DNA of 21,928 nucleotides from PALSA-505 sp035308365 (GTDB lineage Bacteria > Actinomycetota > Actinomycetes > Streptosporangiales > Streptosporangiaceae). Where the stretch lies: positions 1 to 21,928 of the forward strand of contig DATGGU010000042.1 of NCBI GenBank assembly GCA_035308365.1. The letters are read 5' to 3'. Below are positions 1 through 7,610 of this stretch, one piece after another (the first letter of the stretch is position 1; the number at the start of each line of letters is the position of its first letter). The notes under the pieces were generated by a model. That model made no database searches and was not told where the DNA came from. It was given only the letters and a program-made list of their open reading frames with translations. The position numbers and the translations under genes were made by a program.

Positions 1-508
1 ACGGCGGTTACACGCGCACTGGCCGCTAGGCCAGAGTTAATCACGTATCGTGACTCTCCTGGCAGGTCTTTGCACCGCCGGATCCCTGCCGACTATGGCG
101 GTGCCAATCGTGTCTCATCAGACTGCTGGGCACCGTGCAGATCGTCCACTTCGGTTCGCTCGGGGGTGATGAGCGGGAGATCGTCGTCGCGGGCTATTGA
201 GGGTGTTCACCTTGAGTGTCGCCGGGAATGTTGCGTCCTGGCACGCGTTAGCATGAGTGGTGCCGGAGAACCGTGCTGGTCGTCTGGCGACGGGTTCCCC
301 GTGCTGTGACCGTCAGTCCACCCCCAGCGGCTCAGGGTCGTGTGAAAGGCCTGCCGGGGTCCGCTGTGCCGGATCGCCCGGGGATCCGCAGGGCCGGCTC
401 TGCGTTCAAAGCACCAGGTCCTGTGCCGGGACGTTCCTGGTCCCGGCCGGGGGGATTGCGGAATTCTTGCTGTGGCCATCGTGCCCCGGCATTCCAGAGG
501 AGAAGCCT
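1..508. other. Left-edge stretch without a convincing gene; two inverted repeats
   Basis: No frame here has a start, ribosome binding site and protein-like product together. Two short perfect inverted repeats lie close together at the left end: CTGGCC-GCTA-GGCCAG at 19-34 and TCACG-TAT-CGTGA at 41-53. They could be the terminator or an operator of a gene beyond the edge. The last dozen bases hold the ribosome binding site of the helicase gene (AGGAG at 498-502). The rest shows nothing I can name. Confidence 0.5.
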
Positions 509-2662
509 GTGGCTCGATCAGGCCAGCGCCAGGCAGGCGCTCGCCGTTCCGCTGCGCGGAAGCAGCGGCCCGTCCACCATCATCACCACCGTGGCGACGT
601 CGTGTCGATGCTCGCCCGGACCGCCGCTGAGGTCGAGGCGGCTGCCCGGCGCGGCCGGGTGACACCTGCCATGCGCACGAAGTTCCAGGCCGTCGCTCTG
701 GTGTTGCGGGACGAGCGCGCCCGCGTCCGGGCGGCGGGCGGGAGCGACAGTCACCGGGCCGGGCAGCTCAAGCGCCTGGACGGTATCGCGGCCGTCCTCG
801 CGGCCACCGCCGTCCAGGATGCTGGGCTGCTGGCGCTGCTCTCCGATGGCTGCGGAGTCTGTGAGGCGGCCAGGTCGCTCAAGCGGGAAATGCTGCGGGA
901 CCTCGGCATCGAGCCGGCATCTGAAGAGGTTGCGGCGGCGCAGGCCGCTACTGCTTGCGCCGGCCCGGAGCGGCGGGTTGTGCCGCAGCCGGTGATCTCC
1001 CGGCAACTGGCGAACCCCTTTCTGGCCCCCGACTTCTCCGCCGTCGCGCAGGTCACCTCCCGTCCACGCCGTCTGGCCGGCTGGGAGCTGCTCAGCCCGC
1101 TGCTGAGTTCCTTCGAACGCGCCGGTGGGGGAGCCCCGGCGTGCATGGCGCTACCGGCGCCGGGCGCATGGTTCACCCCGGCGGGCCTGGAACTGATGCC
1201 GCACCAGGGGCAGCTGGTCGCCGCGGCCGCTGCCGGTCACCGGACGTTCCTGCTCGCTGATGAGCCGGGTCTGGGCAAGACGGCGCAGGCGCTGCTCGCC
1301 GCGGAAGCAGCGAACGCCTACCCGCTGCTGGCCGTCGTGCCGAACGTCGTCAAAACCAGCTGGGCCCGTGAGGCGGCCCGCTGGATTCCGCACCGCCCGG
1401 CCACCGTGGTGGCGGGCGACGGCGAGGGGATCGACGGCTTCGCCGATATCGTCGTGCTCAACTACGAGGTCCTCGGCCGTCACATGGGCTGGCTGGGTGA
1501 CTTCGGCTTCCGCGGCATGGTCGTGGACGAGGCCCACTTCATCAAGAACAAGACCTCGCAGCGCTCCCAGCACGTCCTGGCACTCTCCGGCCGCATCCGC
1601 TCCCGTACGGACCGGCCCCTGCTGATGGCGCTGACCGGCACCCCGCTGATCAACGACATCGGGGACTTCCGGGCAATCTGGCAGTTCCTTGGCTGGATCG
1701 ATGACAGCAAGCCTCTCGGCGAGCTCATGGATGCGCTGGAGGACACCGGCCTGACGCCCGCCGACCGGGGCTTTTACGCCGCGGCGCGGCAGTGCGTGAT
1801 CGACCGGGGCATCGTGCGCCGCCGCAAGCTCGACGTGGCCGCCGACATCCCCGCCCGCCGCATCGCCGACCTTCCCGTGGAGCTGGACGAACGGGCTGGC
1901 CGGTCGATCCGGGCGGCCGAACAGGCCCTCGCCGGGCGGATGGTGGCGCGGTACGAGACGGCGCTCGCGAACCGATCCTCCGGCGCCGGGGGTATCGACC
2001 ACGACCTCGTCCGCCAGGTGGCCCGGTCGGAGCTGAAGGAGGCGACGACCGCGCAGTCCGGCGAGAACGTGTTCACCATGATGCGGCGCATCGGCCGGGC
2101 GAAAGCCGAACTGGCCGCGGACTACGCGACGCAGCTGGCCCGCAGCGCCGGCAAGGTCGTCTTCTTCGCCAAGCACGTCGACGTGATGGACGCCGCCGAA
2201 GAGATCTTCGCCCAGCGCGGGGTGCGCTTCTCCTCGATCCGCGGCGGCCAGACCCCTACGGCGCGGCAAGCCAGCGTCGACGCCTTCGTGAACGACCCCA
2301 GCGTCGCGATCGCGGTGTGCTCGCTGACCGCGGCTGGCGTGGGCCTGAATCTGCAGGTCGCCTCAAACATCGTGCTGGCCGAGCTGTCCTGGACCGACGC
2401 AGAGCAGACTCAGGCCATCGACCGCAGCCACCGCATCGGGCAGGCCGAACCGGTCACCGCGTGGCGCATCATCGCCGCGCAGACCATCGACGCCCGGATC
2501 GCCGGCCTGATCGACAGCAAGGCAGGGCTTGCCGCCCGGGCGCTGGACGGAGCGGACCAGGAGACCTCCCCGCCAGCCGACGTGCAACTCGAGGCGCTGG
2601 CCGCATTGCTGACCGACGCGCTGCGGGCATCTTCCGGACATGACGGCGGCCCGGATTCCTGA
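509..2662 (+). CDS. SNF2-family DEAD/DEAH-box ATPase/helicase
   Basis: A 717-residue superfamily 2 ATPase of the SNF2 group, expected to couple ATP hydrolysis to movement on or remodelling of DNA. Visible motifs are motif I (DEPGLGKT, from about residue 251), motif II DEAH (340-343), motif III LTGTP (about 374) and, in the second RecA-like lobe, LNLQ and QAIDRSHRIGQ (motif VI, about 634-645). The first 200 residues are alanine/arginine-rich and match nothing I know. They include a run of five histidines near residues 26-30. The GTG at 509 is chosen because AGGAG sits 6 bases upstream; the frame stays open further upstream without protein-like sequence. The compact second lobe resembles single-polypeptide SMARCAL1/HARP-like proteins. 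No nuclease, methyltransferase or other defence partner lies beside it, so a role in repair or in defence is undecided. Confidence 0.88.
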   Translation: MARSGQRQAGARRSAARKQRPVHHHHHRGDVVSMLARTAAEVEAAARRGRVTPAMRTKFQAVALVLRDERARVRAAGGSDSHRAGQLKRLDGIAAVLAATAVQDAGLLALLSDGCGVCEAARSLKREMLRDLGIEPASEEVAAAQAATACAGPERRVVPQPVISRQLANPFLAPDFSAVAQVTSRPRRLAGWELLSPLLSSFERAGGGAPACMALPAPGAWFTPAGLELMPHQGQLVAAAAAGHRTFLLADEPGLGKTAQALLAAEAANAYPLLAVVPNVVKTSWAREAARWIPHRPATVVAGDGEGIDGFADIVVLNYEVLGRHMGWLGDFGFRGMVVDEAHFIKNKTSQRSQHVLALSGRIRSRTDRPLLMALTGTPLINDIGDFRAIWQFLGWIDDSKPLGELMDALEDTGLTPADRGFYAAARQCVIDRGIVRRRKLDVAADIPARRIADLPVELDERAGRSIRAAEQALAGRMVARYETALANRSSGAGGIDHDLVRQVARSELKEATTAQSGENVFTMMRRIGRAKAELAADYATQLARSAGKVVFFAKHVDVMDAAEEIFAQRGVRFSSIRGGQTPTARQASVDAFVNDPSVAIAVCSLTAAGVGLNLQVASNIVLAELSWTDAEQTQAIDRSHRIGQAEPVTAWRIIAAQTIDARIAGLIDSKAGLAARALDGADQETSPPADVQLEALAALLTDALRASSGHDGGPDS

Positions 2663-2674
2663 CCGTCAGAATCC
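2653..2674 (+). terminator. Hairpin overlapping the helicase stop codon
   Basis: GGATT (2653-2657) pairs with AATCC (2670-2674), and CTGA (2659-2662) pairs with TCAG (2666-2669), around a CCG loop with one bulged C. The stem includes the TGA stop. No T-tract follows, so this is only a possible rho-independent or RNA-stabilising hairpin. Confidence 0.3.
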
Positions 2675-2946
2675 CCAGGCGAGACCGCGAAACACACGAC
2701 TTGCGGCATGTGCGGAAGCGTGCGAGCAAGGTCCCGCAGAAGCAGAACGGCGGTTGTCCGCGTGCGGTGTCCGGGGTGATGTCTCGGTCGTTTTGTAATC
2801 AGCGTCTGAGTGGAGTCTTGGTCGTGCGTGATCTGGATCGGGTGTGCCCGCGCCGGAAGCGCCACGTCATAAGCGACGAGAATGCCATTCACCTGTTGTG
2901 TTGCATCTTCAGACCAGGATTCAGCCTGCCGGTTCCGGCCAAGTCG

Positions 2947-3390
2947 TCATGCGGTCGCGGCTGAGACAGGATTGAGCCATGCGACGCTGGTGAACCTGGC
3001 GAAATCCGTATCTGTAGAGACGACGGTGAGGCCGTGCTCGAGGGCGAGCGCGGCCAGATGCGCATCCGGTACCAGATTCCCGGCGGGGCGGTATTCCTGG
3101 ACGATCCCGCCAAGCACTTGCTGATGCCGCGATCCCGGTACAGGAATCCAGGCGGCTGGCCGGGACAGCCAGTCCTCGATACGCTGCCACGCATCCGCTG
3201 CTGTCGCGGGCGGTGAGTATATGCGCGGGTTGGTGACAAGCCGGAAAAAGGCCAGCAAGCTGGGCCAGGGCAAGCCGACGGATCTGGGCACTCCGGCTGT
3301 CTGCTCATCAAGCCAGTCCCGTGCGGTCGCATGGTGCTCGGAGTCCTCGTCGGTGGAGTAGACGAGGATATTGGCGTCGACCAGGTACAT
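2947..3390 (-). CDS. vapC: VapC-type PIN-domain ribonuclease toxin
   Basis: A 147-residue PIN-domain protein, the usual size for a VapC toxin, which cleaves RNA with metal ions held by acidic residues. The N-terminus MYLVDANILVY gives the first aspartate (D5). The C-terminal part has D109 in PDAHLAALALEHGL and D127/D129 in VSTDTDFARF. The segment WPSLLAFFRLVTNPRI (42-57) is characteristic of the mycobacterial-type PIN subgroup. The ATG shares its A with the TGA of the upstream antitoxin (TGATG), so the two are probably translationally coupled and made together. All core motifs are present, so the toxin looks intact. Target RNA cannot be predicted from sequence. Confidence 0.88.
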   Translation of the reverse strand: MYLVDANILVYSTDEDSEHHATARDWLDEQTAGVPRSVGLPWPSLLAFFRLVTNPRIYSPPATAADAWQRIEDWLSRPAAWIPVPGSRHQQVLGGIVQEYRPAGNLVPDAHLAALALEHGLTVVSTDTDFARFTSVAWLNPVSAATA

Positions 3391-3641
3391 CAGCGGTAGT
3401 CCTCGCCCTCGGCAATGGCGAGGACCTCGCCGACGTTATCGATGCTGCCGGAGAGACGCCTGCCCAGCGGGAGCGGGCGAGTCTGGCTCACTTGTGGCGC
3501 GGTATCGGCGCGTTCTTCGAGTTGGGCCAGGCCCACGCGGATGGCTTTGTTGAGTGCTTGCTTGAAGCTCTCGCCGTGCTGGGTCCGGTGCCTTTCCAGC
3601 CGGATGGCCAGGTCGTCATCGAGGGTAACCGTAGTCCTCAT
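3390..3641 (-). CDS. vapB: VapB-type ribbon-helix-helix antitoxin
   Basis: An 83-residue protein beginning MRTTVTLDDDLAIRLERHR, the beta strand and first helix of a ribbon-helix-helix DNA-binding domain. VapB proteins use this domain to bind their own promoter and the C-terminal tail to block VapC. The ATG at 3641 is preferred over the longer open frame because the family motif begins here and the upstream residues look non-coding. No strong Shine-Dalgarno sequence is seen. The stop overlaps the toxin start by one base. The promoter region just upstream carries a palindrome and a tandem repeat suited to autoregulation. Confidence 0.85.
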   Translation of the reverse strand: MRTTVTLDDDLAIRLERHRTQHGESFKQALNKAIRVGLAQLEERADTAPQVSQTRPLPLGRRLSGSIDNVGEVLAIAEGEDYR

Positions 3642-3650
3642 GGCATCTAA

Positions 3651-3677
3651 TCTTAAGACTCTTGATGACTTGATGAC
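3651..3677 (-). promoter_or_regulatory. Candidate vapBC operator/promoter
   Basis: Directly upstream of vapB lie a perfect 8-bp palindrome TCTTAAGA (3651-3658) and a perfect tandem repeat TTGATGAC-TTGATGAC (3662-3677). On the coding strand, TAAGAT within the palindrome could act as a -10 box. Repeats of this kind fit binding by RHH antitoxin dimers. The site is inferred from position and repeat structure only. Confidence 0.5.
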
Positions 3678-3955
3678 AGCGCATGATCCTGCGGGCCTCG
3701 CCGAGATGGAGCACCCGCTGCTCCGGCTGAGCCAGCAGCCATGAGACCCGCGGATTTGTGTGCCCGTGCGCTGAACCACGGCTCTGGCCGGCCGCTGCCG
3801 GGACTTCTGCCCCTTCTTCTGCTTCATGCTCTTACGGCCACGAGATACCGCAGGCAAGCCCAGCAGGGTAGCACTCCGGCTTCTCGCTTCAGCCGTGATG
3901 ACCGCGGGCGGGACCTGGATACGGCACGACCTTACGAGCGTCCGCGGAACCGGCC
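3678..3955. other. Intergenic stretch, nothing recognised
   Basis: Frames open on both strands, but none has a ribosome binding site or a recognisable product. An extension of the vapB frame runs through here on the minus strand; its lysine/arginine/glutamine-rich product looks like chance coding. Confidence 0.4.
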
Positions 3956-4264
3956 GTGAACTATCCCCGGCCAACGCCACGGCTACAGCCATACCATTGG
4001 CTGGTGATCCTGCGGTGCACGAAGAAGCTCCTGACGGTGGTCAGGCCGCAGTGGCTCATCGACTGCACGCCGGACGGCGGGGACTGGTATGCGAACCTGC
4101 TGTGGCTGAGCGGCCGTAAATGCCTGCTCCTCACTCAGTCCGGCGGACTGGCCAGCACCGACATCGCAGAACTCAACCAGGCGCTGCGACGCAACATCAA
4201 CAGTGCCCGGGGCTACCAGCCGCCGATCGAACTGACCAGCCAGCATCTGCGCGCGACGCGTTGA
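3956..4264 (+). CDS. DUF6933-like protein, apparently internally shortened
   Basis: The frame contains LVILRCTKKLL followed by GDWYANLLW and KCLLLTQ, the N-terminal signature I associate with the DUF6933 family of unknown function. The end, NQALRRNINSARGYQPPIEL, resembles that family's C-terminus. The family is usually about 160-180 residues, while this frame has 102, so the middle appears deleted in frame. GTG 3956 is the furthest start, with only a weak GGAA upstream. GTG 4004, just before VILRCTKKLL, fits the family's N-terminus better but also lacks a clear Shine-Dalgarno sequence. The product may be a pseudogene or a minimal form. It stands alone and faces the next gene across a hairpin. 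Confidence 0.5.
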   Translation: MNYPRPTPRLQPYHWLVILRCTKKLLTVVRPQWLIDCTPDGGDWYANLLWLSGRKCLLLTQSGGLASTDIAELNQALRRNINSARGYQPPIELTSQHLRATR

Positions 4265-4296
4265 GCACTTACCTGCCGTCCTAGTTACCTTGGCGC

Positions 4297-4314
4297 CGAA
4301 GCCGGGAGGCTTCG
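4297..4314. terminator. Hairpin between convergent genes
   Basis: CGAAGCC (4297-4303) and GGCTTCG (4308-4314) form a perfect 7-bp stem with a GGGA tetraloop, midway between the ends of two convergent genes. There is no T-tract on either side. The position suggests a bidirectional terminator. Confidence 0.45.
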
Positions 4315-4347
4315 CCGGAGGCCGGGGCTATTGGGATTCCCGTGCCG

Positions 4348-5043
4348 TCAGGACTGCAGTCCCACCAGGTAATGGAAGTTGCCGTCGCCGACGTTACGTC
4401 GAAGCGTGTGCATGATGCGCCATGTGTCGTCATGCGGGCCTTCGATGTACATGGGCATCCCGTCCTTGCCGAACTCCAGGTCACACACGCCGTCCCAGTC
4501 ACCGAGATGGACTGCGGCTTTCGCGAAGTCCGCGTGCGGCTCGAAACCGAGCCCGCGAGCGTACCCGACGGCGCCGAACACGATCCGCTGGGCGAGAACC
4601 AGCGGCACTTCCACAGGCTCCCCCGGATAGCTGCGGAAGGCGTCGGCACAAAAAGACGGGAGCTTCCTTCTCTCAACCTGTTTCGGCCCCAGGGCGTTCT
4701 TCACCCCCAGACACCAGGTGTCGACCAGGAACTCGCACACCCCCGCCGAGGTGCCCCGCTCGCGCGCAACGACGACGATGACCAGCCCAGATTCCCCTGT
4801 CTCGGATGCCCCGGTATCCGGCCAGTCCTGGTGGCCCGTGAACTGTACGCTCGACGACCAGCCCGGGCTGACCCAGCAGCCGATAAGCGGCGCCTCCTTC
4901 TCCCGGGGCTCGGCGGCGGCGAGCCGCTGGATAAGTGGCGTCACAGTCGCGGGCCGCACCTTGAGGGCGCGGGCGATCTCCTTCGGCGACCGTCCACGAA
5001 CGCGGAGTTCGCGGACACGTTCCAGCAGTTCATCATCGGGCAT
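4348..5043 (-). CDS. Actinobacterial HTH-domain protein of unknown function
   Basis: A 231-residue protein. Residues 4-42 (LLERVRELRVRGRSPKEIARALKVRP and following) form a helix-turn-helix resembling resolvase/sigma-type HTHs, so DNA binding is likely. The rest contains FLVDTWCLGVKNALG, YARGLGFEPHADF and a C-terminal GKDGMPMYIEGPHDD...VGDGNF block. From memory these blocks recur together in uncharacterised actinobacterial proteins, but I know no assigned function. The ATG at 5043 is used although its purine-rich GGTGGA lies right against it, so initiation may be weak. The gene has no same-strand partner close by. Confidence 0.7.
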   Translation of the reverse strand: MPDDELLERVRELRVRGRSPKEIARALKVRPATVTPLIQRLAAAEPREKEAPLIGCWVSPGWSSSVQFTGHQDWPDTGASETGESGLVIVVVARERGTSAGVCEFLVDTWCLGVKNALGPKQVERRKLPSFCADAFRSYPGEPVEVPLVLAQRIVFGAVGYARGLGFEPHADFAKAAVHLGDWDGVCDLEFGKDGMPMYIEGPHDDTWRIMHTLRRNVGDGNFHYLVGLQS

Positions 5044-5289
5044 TCCACCATGATCCCGGATGCCGGCACGCCGCGTCCGGCACGACAGGGAACATCATCC
5101 GGCGAAGTCCAGCGGGCGCGGGCATTCTTCAGGAAGCTTGGCTCTGGTTCGGGACTCACTCCCGTGACGACCTTCTCGAATTCCTGGATGAAGCCAGCCG
5201 TGCAGCAGTGGTTCGCGCGCATCTGGCCCGGGAGTTGGTAGCTGCTTGGGCGGAGAGCTTCCCTTCATTGCAAGTTCGGCCGGAGACGC

Positions 5290-5592
5290 TCACCGGGCTA
5301 CTCCGGTGATCCGCTCGGCGCGGAACGCGGAATCATCACCAAGGTGAAAGTAGATGTGGTCCTCGAGCGTGCCATCGGGGTTGAGCGCGGCCCAGCCGCG
5401 GCCGCTCATGTTGTCGCCCTCGTCGGAGCCCTGCCACGAGAACTCGACCCCCGGCCTGCCATCACGATCCGCGTCGTGGCAGTCAAGTTCTCCGGTCACC
5501 ACGATGAAGCCCAATCCGCCGAGACCGTCCTCACCGAACTCGATGAAGCCGGGCTGGACCAGATCGACGGCATCCTGATCCCAGTTGTCCAT
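5290..5592 (-). CDS. Small acidic hypothetical protein
   Basis: A 100-residue acidic protein containing TGELDCHDADRDGRPGVEFSW and GRGWAALNPDGTL...HLGDDSAF, a pattern I associate with a family of small uncharacterised actinobacterial proteins. It has no signal peptide or membrane segment. The ATG at 5592 is the only good start; upstream codons stay open to within the end of the neighbouring oxidoreductase, and the ribosome binding site is weak. It begins 16 bases after the oxidoreductase stop on the same strand, so it may be co-transcribed with it. The function is unknown. Confidence 0.6.
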   Translation of the reverse strand: MDNWDQDAVDLVQPGFIEFGEDGLGGLGFIVVTGELDCHDADRDGRPGVEFSWQGSDEGDNMSGRGWAALNPDGTLEDHIYFHLGDDSAFRAERITGVAR

Positions 5593-5608
5593 CTCACGCG
5601 GTGCGGGA

Positions 5609-6595
5609 TCAGCCGGCCACCCTTGTGACGTACTTGCCGTTACCCTGGCCCGCAGCGAGCAGGTCGTGGATCGCTGCGACCGAGTCGAGGGATTCCACGA
5701 TCGTGACGTCCGGCCGGATTTGGCCGTCCGCGATCATGCTGAGTCCGGTCCTGAGCGCGGCGGCTACGGCATTGGGGGCTGTGGCGCTGAGCTGGCTCAT
5801 GCTGAAGCCAAGTATCCCGATGTTGGCACCGATGAGGCGGCCCGCGGGCGGCAGCGGCGCCGGAATGCCTCCCGCGGCATTGCCGAACAGGACGATCCGG
5901 GCACCAGGGGCTGCCACCTGCAGGTTCAGGTCTAGCAGAGCGGTGCCGGTGGGGTCCAGGATGACGTCGATACCGCTCGGGGCGATCGTGGCGATGGATT
6001 CGGCGAGATTGCTGTCGCGGGCGAACACGTGCTCCCAACCCGCAGCGTGCCCTGCGGCAATCTTGCCGGGCTGGCCGACCGTGCCGATCCGGCGCCCGCC
6101 GCCGAGCGCCACAGCGACCTGGCTGACGACCGACCCGACACCACCGCTGGCCGAGTGCATGAGCACGGACTCGCCTGGGCCAAGGCGGGCCCGCTGCGTG
6201 AGCAGGAGCACCGCCGTGGAGACCACCAAGGGCGCCGCCGCGGCGGCCGGCAGCGGCACGCTGGGTGGCACCTCTACGGTCACCTCGGCAGGGGCGATCG
6301 CGACCTCGGCGAGCCCACCGCCCGGAGTGAACGCCGCAACGCGCTGCCCCACCCGCAGGTTATCCACTCCGCTGCCCACCGCGCGGACGATGCCCGCGAC
6401 CTCCAGCCCGGGCACATACGGCCACGCGGAGGCGTAGCCGGGATCGCCCCGGCGCGCCATCACGTCGATGAAGTTGATTCCCGCGTAGGCGACCTCGATG
6501 GCCACCTGGCCAGGGCCCGGCTTCGGCTCGTCGGCCTCGGTGACGCTCGTGGTAGTCCCGTCCGGCGCGGGTGCCCTCACGCTCAGCGCCTTCAC
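5609..6595 (-). CDS. MDR-superfamily NAD(P)H:quinone oxidoreductase (zinc-free type)
   Basis: A 328-residue medium-chain dehydrogenase/reductase of the quinone oxidoreductase group, expected to reduce quinones or enones in the cytosol with NADPH. The N-terminal GroES-like half shows YAGINFIDVMARRGDPG and VPGLEVAGIV. The Rossmann half shows the dinucleotide loop SASGGVGSVVSQVA (about residues 148-161) and the C-terminus ends GKYVTRVAG. The structural-zinc cysteines of true alcohol dehydrogenases are missing, as usual for this group. The start is GTG 6595, with AAAGG about a dozen bases upstream. The gene is divergent from an ArsR regulator, with two inverted repeats between them, so ArsR-controlled expression is likely. 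A broken relative lies at 8502-8885. Confidence 0.9.
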   Translation of the reverse strand: MKALSVRAPAPDGTTTSVTEADEPKPGPGQVAIEVAYAGINFIDVMARRGDPGYASAWPYVPGLEVAGIVRAVGSGVDNLRVGQRVAAFTPGGGLAEVAIAPAEVTVEVPPSVPLPAAAAAPLVVSTAVLLLTQRARLGPGESVLMHSASGGVGSVVSQVAVALGGGRRIGTVGQPGKIAAGHAAGWEHVFARDSNLAESIATIAPSGIDVILDPTGTALLDLNLQVAAPGARIVLFGNAAGGIPAPLPPAGRLIGANIGILGFSMSQLSATAPNAVAAALRTGLSMIADGQIRPDVTIVESLDSVAAIHDLLAAGQGNGKYVTRVAG

Positions 6596-6608
6596 GTCCA
6601 GCCCGCCT

Positions 6609-6664
6609 TTCGATGTTCGTCGTACATCGAATCAAGACGTTACCCTTATTCGAGAGCTATCGAA
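6609..6664. promoter_or_regulatory. Candidate ArsR operators in divergent promoter
   Basis: Two inverted repeats sit between the divergent genes. TTCGATGT (6609-6616) and ACATCGAA (6624-6631) are perfect 8-bp arms with a 7-base spacer. TTCGA (6649-6653) and TCGAA (6660-6664) are 5-bp arms sharing the TTCGA core. ArsR dimers bind such sites, and the position would control both genes. Confidence 0.6.
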
Positions 6665-6679
6665 AGCGGAAGGCGTGAC

Positions 6680-7033
6680 GTGGCACGCACTCATCGCCGG
6701 GCTGAGCCGGCGCATCCTGGCGTCGCAGACATCGACCTGTTCCACGTCCTGCACGCACTGGCCGATCCAACTCGCATGATGATCGTGCAGATCCTGCGCA
6801 AGACCCCGGAGCGCCTGTGCGGCACCTTCCCGGCCGACGTGGCGCCATCGACGCTCAGCCATCACTTCCGCGTCCTGCGTGAAGCCGGGATCATCCGTCA
6901 GCGCGACGAGGCGAACCGGCGCTGGACATCCCTCCGCCTTGATGATCTCAACGCCCGGTTCCCCGGGCTGCTGGACCACATCGCCGACAGCTATATGAGC
7001 ACGCAGACCAGGCAACCCGGCAGAACCGGCTGA
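6680..7033 (+). CDS. ArsR-family winged-helix transcriptional regulator
   Basis: A 117-residue regulator. FHVLHALADPTRMMIVQIL is the typical first helix pair of ArsR proteins, and PSTLSHHFRVLREAGIIRQR (about residues 54-73) is the recognition helix region, followed by the wing (RWTSLRLDDL). I see no CxC metal-binding motif in the recognition helix, so arsenic or cadmium sensing of the classical type is not indicated. GTG 6680 is chosen because GGAAGG (6668-6673) sits 6 bases upstream; the frame stays open much further upstream but that part is antisense to the oxidoreductase. The likely job is autorepression and repression of the divergent oxidoreductase. Confidence 0.88.
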   Translation: MARTHRRAEPAHPGVADIDLFHVLHALADPTRMMIVQILRKTPERLCGTFPADVAPSTLSHHFRVLREAGIIRQRDEANRRWTSLRLDDLNARFPGLLDHIADSYMSTQTRQPGRTG

Positions 7034-7130
7034 ACCTTCAGCTACCAAGCATGGGCAAACCCGGCGCCAAGACACGCCCGAACCGCCGGCATGTAGTGGC
7101 GCAGCGGCGCCGCGCCGGCTCGCCCACGAC

Positions 7131-7453
7131 ATGGAACGCCGGGAGTGCCGGCCCAGAGGGTTTCACCGGCGCGAACAGCGGCTCCATCCGCGCCGCGCCG
7201 GGCAGGCCTACTGCCGATGGCAGCTCGACTGGACCCTCCGGCTCAGCTACGACGGGAAGCCGCCGACTGCCCTGCCTGCTGACCCCGCTGTGCTCCGGAA
7301 GCGGCTGGAGCTTGGTTACCGGATTCGGGTGAGGACGGCGGCAGCAGTGCGCGGCTGTTCGGAAATGCCCCGGGTCCGCTGACCGACCCGGTGACACAGG
7401 CGGTCAGGCCGGCGGTCTACCGGAGGCTGGCGGCCCTGCCGGGGGTGGTATGA
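7131..7453 (+). pseudogene. Frameshifted remnant resembling a CU044_5270-family protein
   Basis: Two reading frames together resemble the C-terminal half of CU044_5270-family actinobacterial proteins. The first frame gives LSYDGKPPTALPADPAVLRKRLE, like the family's LPTDPxxL region. The second, from about 7330, gives GGSSARLFGNAPGPLTDPV and then AVRPAVYRRLAALPGVV before TGA at 7451-7453, like the family's AALYRALAxLPGV motif. A frameshift near 7320-7340 would join them. No start or ribosome binding site is clear, and the N-terminal anti-sigma-like part is not recognisable. The family match is from memory and needs a search. Confidence 0.42.
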
Positions 7454-7610
7454 CCTTGACGGTGCGCTCGTTCGTCGTCGCGGATGCCGATGAGCAGGGA
7501 CCTGCAGGTGACCCGGTGCCAGAGCCGTAGCCTGGTCGCTGCAAACTGGCTGTAAACCGGCGCGGGCATGGTTGTGGTCATCGATCCGGCATATCAAGGA
7601 GGCGGTGACG

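Noticed and set aside
54..200. Plus-strand frame ending in IVHFGSLGGDEREIVVAGY
   Set aside because: It is short, has no start with a ribosome binding site and an upstream stop at 51-53; it is probably chance.
586..600. His5-coding run as a sign of a cloning tag
   Set aside because: It sits inside a natural high-GC gene downstream of a good start site, has only five histidines and no vector sequence around it.
1151..2269. 372-codon minus-strand open frame
   Set aside because: It is a high-GC shadow of the SNF2 ATPase core.
2701..2946. Possible small gene or tRNA-like attachment site
   Set aside because: No cloverleaf, no integrase and no direct repeat partner could be found, and the open frame lacks a ribosome binding site.
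4342..5241. 299-codon plus-strand open frame
   Set aside because: It lies antisense to the HTH protein and has no ribosome binding site or recognisable motif.
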